Shown: piece after piece, positions 60,211 through 64,000 of the stretch
Layout: every line of letters starts with the position of its first letter
Numbering within the stretch: the first letter of the stretch is position 1
IMG/VR virus record: IMGVR_UViG_3300031997_000006
Span: 1 to 64,000 of that record
Origin: a virus
DNA: 64,000 bases
Direction: 5' to 3' (one strand)
Translations under genes and position numbers: made by a program
Notes under the pieces: generated by a model
The model's input: the letters and a program-made list of their open reading frames with translations, nothing else
Told to the model about the DNA's origin: nothing
Database searches by the model: none

Positions 60211-60300
60211 ATGAAAGTGCAAGCATTATTTGAAATGATGATAAATTTGCGAACACCACAAACTGATGATAAAGTTTTACCGTATGTTGATTTATATTAA
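60211..60300 (+). CDS. Short ORF (29 residues)
   Basis: MKVQALFEMMINLRTPQTDD and eight more residues, 9 nt after the preceding stop and with GGAA upstream. It overlaps the end of the convergent endonuclease by 9 nt. May be the start of a gene truncated by that insertion, or a real peptide. Confidence 0.3.
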   Translation: MKVQALFEMMINLRTPQTDDKVLPYVDLY

Positions 60301-61383
60301 TTTATTATAATCAGATTCCCACATAACAACAAGATTATAACCTAAATTTTTAATTTTTTGTTCACGATCAATAGTTTTTTGATATAATTCACCCATTGTC
60401 TTGTATATTAATGTATTATAAAAATCTGAAGTATATATATTGGTATTTCCATGATAATAATCACCATAAAACTCATATATAGTATTTGTTGACTCACAAT
60501 AACCATCAGCTTTATATCTTGTAGTTTTTATTTTGTGTTCTCCTATATTACCCGCATGTTGAATAAATATATTTTCACTTTGCATAATTGATTCAATCCA
60601 ATTAATACTCTTTTGACTGTGTCCCATAGAATTACATTTACTACACCCACTACCATTTAAATGTGAGTTTGGTATTTGTGGAAAATCACCATGTTTATTA
60701 CAATGTAATATAATTTTACTATCACTTTTTACATATACTACTTTTGAATAATCGTATTTGTTATTATGAATTAAATTTGCTTGAACAATAAACTCTTCAG
60801 TCGAACTAACACGACCAGTACATTTAATACATCCAGTACCGCACAAATGATAATGAGGTTTTTGTGGAAATTCACCATGTATTTTACAAAAAATAATTAC
60901 TTCTGTAAGAGCATTGATAAAATCAACTTTTGAGTAATTATATTTATTTCCGTGAACTAATTTAGCTTTTTTAATAAAATCTGAAGTTGATTTAACTTTA
61001 CCTCCACATAATGGACACCCACTACCACTCAAATGTGAATCAGGCTTTTGTGGAAATTCACCGTGTAGTTTACAAATTATTATCACTTCAGTGTTATTTT
61101 TTATATAGTCAACATTTGAATAATCGTATCTTTCACTATGAATTAATTTTGCACTTTTAATAAATTTAACAGTAGTAGATCTACGATTAACTATTCTACA
61201 AAAAGGACACCCATGACCAGTTAAATGATCTTCTGGTTTTTGTGGAAACTCTCCATGCTTATTACAAATAATAATAACTTTAATATTACTTTTTATATAA
61301 TCAACTTTTGAGTAATCATATAAATCACCATGTTTTAACCTTGCTTTTGTTATAAATTCTGGTAATGTAGTTTTTCTTGTCAT
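60292..61383 (-). CDS. Endonuclease with four zinc-binding repeats (Vsr-like)
   Basis: 363 residues. Four tandem units of about 53 residues follow the pattern F-I-x-x-A-x-L-x-H-x-x-x-Y-x-Y-S-x-V-x-Y...I-x-C-x-x-H-G-E-F-P-Q-x-P-x-x-H-L-x-G-x-G-C-x-x-C, each with two Cys and His of a zinc site. Then a C-terminal nuclease (YKADGYCESTNTIYEFYGDYYHG ... GELYQKTIDREQKIKNLGYNLVVMWESDY), with Asp, Glu and a Trp-Glu-x-Asp end as in Vsr-type phage homing endonucleases. Stand-alone mobile gene. Confidence 0.8.
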   Translation of the reverse strand: MTRKTTLPEFITKARLKHGDLYDYSKVDYIKSNIKVIIICNKHGEFPQKPEDHLTGHGCPFCRIVNRRSTTVKFIKSAKLIHSERYDYSNVDYIKNNTEVIIICKLHGEFPQKPDSHLSGSGCPLCGGKVKSTSDFIKKAKLVHGNKYNYSKVDFINALTEVIIFCKIHGEFPQKPHYHLCGTGCIKCTGRVSSTEEFIVQANLIHNNKYDYSKVVYVKSDSKIILHCNKHGDFPQIPNSHLNGSGCSKCNSMGHSQKSINWIESIMQSENIFIQHAGNIGEHKIKTTRYKADGYCESTNTIYEFYGDYYHGNTNIYTSDFYNTLIYKTMGELYQKTIDREQKIKNLGYNLVVMWESDYNKLI

Positions 61384-61431
61384 TAAAACGTTCCACCTTT
61401 ATGGTTGTATTATATCATTATAAACTTTTAT

Positions 61432-61500
61432 CAACTCATATATTATATAAATACACGAGTTGATTTAATATATTATAAGAGCTATAATATATTAAATCAA
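61432..61500. promoter_or_regulatory. 18-bp perfect hairpin with promoter
   Basis: TATAAATA at 61446-61453 lies between CAACTC (61432-61437) and GAGTTG (61457-61462). A perfect 18-bp stem follows: 61460-61477 with 61483-61500, loop AGAGC. Could serve as a terminator for read-through and as a 5' stabiliser of RNAs starting near 61460. Confidence 0.5.
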
Positions 61501-61522
61501 GAGAGGTCCATGCTCATCCCTC

Positions 61523-61530
61523 TATAAATA
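61523..61530 (+). promoter_or_regulatory. Late promoter for QueD-like gene
   Basis: TATAAATA 43 nt upstream of ATG 61573; AAGGAA lies before the ATG. Confidence 0.6.
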
Positions 61531-61572
61531 TTCTGTGTTATTAGTTAACATTAATTATAAGGAAATTTAAAA

Positions 61573-62481
61573 ATGAAAAATAACACAAATAAAACACATT
61601 TACGTGCCTCCATCTTCTTAAGTGATTTAACCGTTGTAGACCACGCTTACATTGATAATAAAGGACGAGTAGTAGGAGGATCATATAATCCTGGATTTAT
61701 AGTAACAGGTGAAGTTTCAGATGATGAAAGTGTTGTTGTAGATTTTTCTACAGTAAAAAAAGATTTAAAAACCCACATGGATAAGCATATATTTGATATT
61801 GACTATAATGGATTTGATCATAAATTATGGATAATTCAAGGTTATTCAAATTGTAAATTTCATGATGATACAATTAATGATGAATGTCGTGTTGAAATTA
61901 TAACTCCAGCATTTATAGGTATATTTCCAAGTGATGCAATCAGGTATATTAAAAACCCATTAGATGCTAAATTTAGTGATGCATTTATGGGCTCACAATT
62001 TGCTATACATTTAACAGATTGTTTAGCAAAATTATATCCTGATGTTAAGATTCAAGTTGAATGCACAAATACAACAAATGTACATTTAATGGACCCGTTT
62101 ATGCCTATTGAAATGTTCAGATATAGCCATGGTTTAAAAGATAGCACTAGTTGGGGATGTCAAAATCTTGCTCATGGACATTTTTCTTATATACAATACT
62201 TTGATAACGAAGAGTGTAAAAAAATAGCACAAGATTTACACAATGCAGTTTTTATTAATGCTGAAAATATTATACATGAAGACAATGATGAAATAACAAT
62301 TGAATATACTACTTCACAGCGTGGATATTTTAGAGGTACATATAATAAACTATTACATAAAATAATAGTATTATCCACTGAAACTACAATTGAATATATT
62401 GGAAATTTTATAAAAGATACATATAATATTTCTAATTTTTATGTAAGTGAAGGACTAAGTAAAGGTACATATATGGGATAA
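61573..62481 (+). CDS. QueD-like 6-carboxytetrahydropterin synthase-family protein
   Basis: 302 residues, about twice the usual QueD. The first half has ASIFLSDLTVVDHAYID, VVVDFSTVKKDLKTHMD and GFDHKLWI, the T-fold motifs that follow the HGH motif in normal QueD. The HGH pattern (RYSHGLKDSTSWGCQNLAHGHFSYIQ, His201/203) appears in the second half, so the order is reversed or two T-folds are fused. I recall bacterial PTPS-related proteins with this layout. Likely acts on the FolE product. Catalysis untested. Confidence 0.6.
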   Translation: MKNNTNKTHLRASIFLSDLTVVDHAYIDNKGRVVGGSYNPGFIVTGEVSDDESVVVDFSTVKKDLKTHMDKHIFDIDYNGFDHKLWIIQGYSNCKFHDDTINDECRVEIITPAFIGIFPSDAIRYIKNPLDAKFSDAFMGSQFAIHLTDCLAKLYPDVKIQVECTNTTNVHLMDPFMPIEMFRYSHGLKDSTSWGCQNLAHGHFSYIQYFDNEECKKIAQDLHNAVFINAENIIHEDNDEITIEYTTSQRGYFRGTYNKLLHKIIVLSTETTIEYIGNFIKDTYNISNFYVSEGLSKGTYMG

Positions 62482-62484
62482 TTT

Positions 62485-63123
62485 ATGAGATATAAACAAT
62501 TATTAGAAAATCCATTATTCGCTCCAATTTCGTCTCGAGATTATTGGGATAGTGATGATTATATTGATATTAGTGATATTAAACATAATTTTACATATTT
62601 ATGTTCTGTAATAGTTAATAATATTGAAGTTAAATTTTTTGAATTAAATAATAAACAACAAATTATTGGTTGTATAAAATCAATTATGCCATATGAAAAT
62701 AATAAACCTGGATATCATATGATATTTATTTTACATGTTAAAAAAACAAATATAAAATTACCAGTGGAATTTAATAATGATAATATTATTCAAACTATAG
62801 ATGTATCTACAGATCGTAAATTTGCCTTCAGAGGATTAACTACGTTTGTATATTTTAATGTCCTTGTTGATAAATTAGGGTACACGGTAGTTTGTGGTGA
62901 TGAACATTTATTTGGAGGTGTTAAACTTTGGCGCAAAATGTCAAGAGTTGCAATGCAGTATAATAAAGTAATATATCTTATAAAAGACGGACAATATGTT
63001 TTAGATAAAAATAATCAACCATTAGTATTTGATGATACTAATTTCCCTAAATCAAAAATTTGGAGCACTCTACCAAATGAAAGTGGTAAAAATGTATTAT
63101 TCGTAATTAAAAATAAAGAATAA
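62485..63123 (+). CDS. Conserved phage-type protein, GNAT-like
   Basis: 212 residues. Late block AFRGLTTFVYFNVLVDKLGYTVVCGDEHLFGGVKLWRKMS resembles the end of phage acetyltransferase-like proteins (the 'G-x-x-LWR-x-L' ending). The rest is beta-rich. Begins 3 nt after the QueD-like stop. No catalytic residue assigned; the family call is tentative. Confidence 0.5.
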   Translation: MRYKQLLENPLFAPISSRDYWDSDDYIDISDIKHNFTYLCSVIVNNIEVKFFELNNKQQIIGCIKSIMPYENNKPGYHMIFILHVKKTNIKLPVEFNNDNIIQTIDVSTDRKFAFRGLTTFVYFNVLVDKLGYTVVCGDEHLFGGVKLWRKMSRVAMQYNKVIYLIKDGQYVLDKNNQPLVFDDTNFPKSKIWSTLPNESGKNVLFVIKNKE

Positions 63124-63126
63124 TTC

Positions 63127-63780
63127 ATGTTTAACCATTTTAATATTAACGAAACAGGACGAGATTTTGTAGTAGGAGATATACATGGATGTTTTGACCA
63201 ACTACGAACAGCTTTATTATCAGTTGATTTTTTGTATGATACTGATAGGTTGTTTTGTGTTGGAGATTTAGTCGATCGGGGTCCTAATTCAGAAGAATGT
63301 ATCGAGTGGTTGCAAAAACCTTGGTTTTATTCTATTCGCGGGAACCACGAGCAAATGGCAATCGATTATCTAGCTGGTTCGTATGCTACTAATATCTATC
63401 TCGCTAACGGAGGTGCGTGGTTTATCGGATTAACACACATAGAACAAATTGATATTGTAAATGAGTTTATAGCACTACCAATTGCACTTGATATTCAAAC
63501 TAAAAATGGATTAATAGGGCTTGTACACGCTGAGTGTCCAGTAAATGATTGGACACAATTAGAAATTGAATTTGCTGGAATTAGTTCTAGAATATATATT
63601 GAAATATGCATATGGTATCGAACACGATTTAATTGTAACATTACCAGTCTTGTTGATAATGTTGCTCAAATTTATGTTGGACATACTCCAACACTTGAAC
63701 CTAAGCAACTAGGTAATGTAAATTATATTGACACAGGTGCTGTATTTGGTAATAAATTAACAATTATACAAATTAATTAA
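63127..63780 (+). CDS. Lambda-type serine/threonine protein phosphatase
   Basis: 217 residues. Calcineurin-like metallophosphatase motifs: GDIHG (17-21), GDLVDRG (46-52), RGNHE (71-75), later VHAE and VGHTPT. Matches phage lambda PP length (221) and motif order. Removes phosphate from Ser/Thr/Tyr; may counter host kinases or pair with the kinase-like protein at 56806. Starts 3 nt after the previous stop. Confidence 0.9.
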   Translation: MFNHFNINETGRDFVVGDIHGCFDQLRTALLSVDFLYDTDRLFCVGDLVDRGPNSEECIEWLQKPWFYSIRGNHEQMAIDYLAGSYATNIYLANGGAWFIGLTHIEQIDIVNEFIALPIALDIQTKNGLIGLVHAECPVNDWTQLEIEFAGISSRIYIEICIWYRTRFNCNITSLVDNVAQIYVGHTPTLEPKQLGNVNYIDTGAVFGNKLTIIQIN

Positions 63781-63792
63781 ACGGTGATTTAT

Positions 63793-63960
63793 ATGTCATA
63801 TTATAAATTTTGGTATAAATTTTCTAAAAAATATGGATTTCGTTGGGTATTATCTCATTTTATTCGAAATTTATATTTTAAATACTATCGTATGCGTGCA
63901 TGGTGTGCATATAAACGATATTGTTATAATCGTAGAATTATCAGATTTTTAAAATTATGA
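63793..63960 (+). CDS. Small aromatic/Arg-rich protein
   Basis: 55 residues, MSYYKFWYKFSKKYGFRW onward, very rich in Tyr/Arg/Lys with a possible amphipathic or membrane-associated helix. Stop overlaps the next ATG (ATGA). Not recognised. Confidence 0.5.
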   Translation: MSYYKFWYKFSKKYGFRWVLSHFIRNLYFKYYRMRAWCAYKRYCYNRRIIRFLKL

Positions 63961-64000
63961 ATCAGCAAATTGAACAATATATTAACGAAATAGTTGTTGA
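63957..64000 (+). CDS. Partial gene at window edge
   Basis: ATG 63957 overlaps the preceding stop; 14 codons visible (MNQQIEQYINEIVV), continuing past the window. Confidence 0.5.
   Translation, partial: MNQQIEQYINEIVV

Overview
The window is a contiguous piece of a strongly AT-rich, tailed, T4-like (myovirus) phage genome. The evidence is a set of T4-type core genes: a gp32 ssDNA-binding protein with the exact H-X12-C-X9-C-X2-C zinc site, UvsX, UvsY, UvsW, a gp44 clamp-loader ATPase, a probable gp62, RNA ligase 1 and a GroES/gp31-like protein. Many copies of the T4 late-promoter octamer TATAAATA, or single-base variants of its first position, also lie just upstream of genes. A Gram-negative host is suggested by an RlpA-like exported protein and a small lipoprotein. 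No ribosomal or chromosomal genes were seen.

Layout. 0-15.7 kb: virion adhesin/fibre genes. They are preceded by four perfect 59-bp repeats, each carrying a late promoter. They include a duplicated two-gene cassette, one copy of which has gained (or the other lost) a seven-bladed YVTN propeller, and a large fibre with LamG and a self-cleaving S74 chaperone domain. 15.7-28.7 kb: replication and recombination (gp32, uvsX, uvsY, uvsW, gp44), heavily invaded by inteins. 29-40.3 kb: a second block of fibre/structural genes, with gp62-like and zinc-finger genes inside it. 40.3-57.4 kb: mixed accessory genes including folE, RNA ligase, TnpB, a nucleotidyltransferase broken by a homing endonuclease, and minus-strand structural-type genes. 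57.5-64 kb: RlpA, QueE, a QueD-like protein, an endonuclease with four zinc repeats, and a lambda-type protein phosphatase.

Four observations stand out. (1) uvsW is fractured into two separate genes. The break lies inside a split intein at the DExH motif, an HNH endonuclease gene sits between the halves, and the N-terminal half also holds a second intein in Walker A with class 3 features (Gln at position 1, W/C/T residues). A nucleotidyltransferase gene at 49.3-51.6 kb shows the same gene-endonuclease-gene layout without any visible intein. (2) The palm core of a bacterial-type (C-family, DnaE) polymerase appears to be split over two small genes 16 kb apart, with all three catalytic Asp equivalents retained in the second. 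(3) At several genes (11819, 24864, 32499, 36468, 44651, 59644) a late promoter lies in or beside the left arm of a hairpin whose right arm covers the ribosome-binding site or start. This fits the T4 lysozyme-type switch, in which read-through early mRNA is silent and late mRNA is active. (4) FolE, QueE and a QueD-like protein, three steps of preQ0 (7-deazaguanine) synthesis, are scattered through the window.

Genes with no recognisable family are described by their visible properties only. No homology search could be run, so family calls rest on motifs and remembered family patterns.
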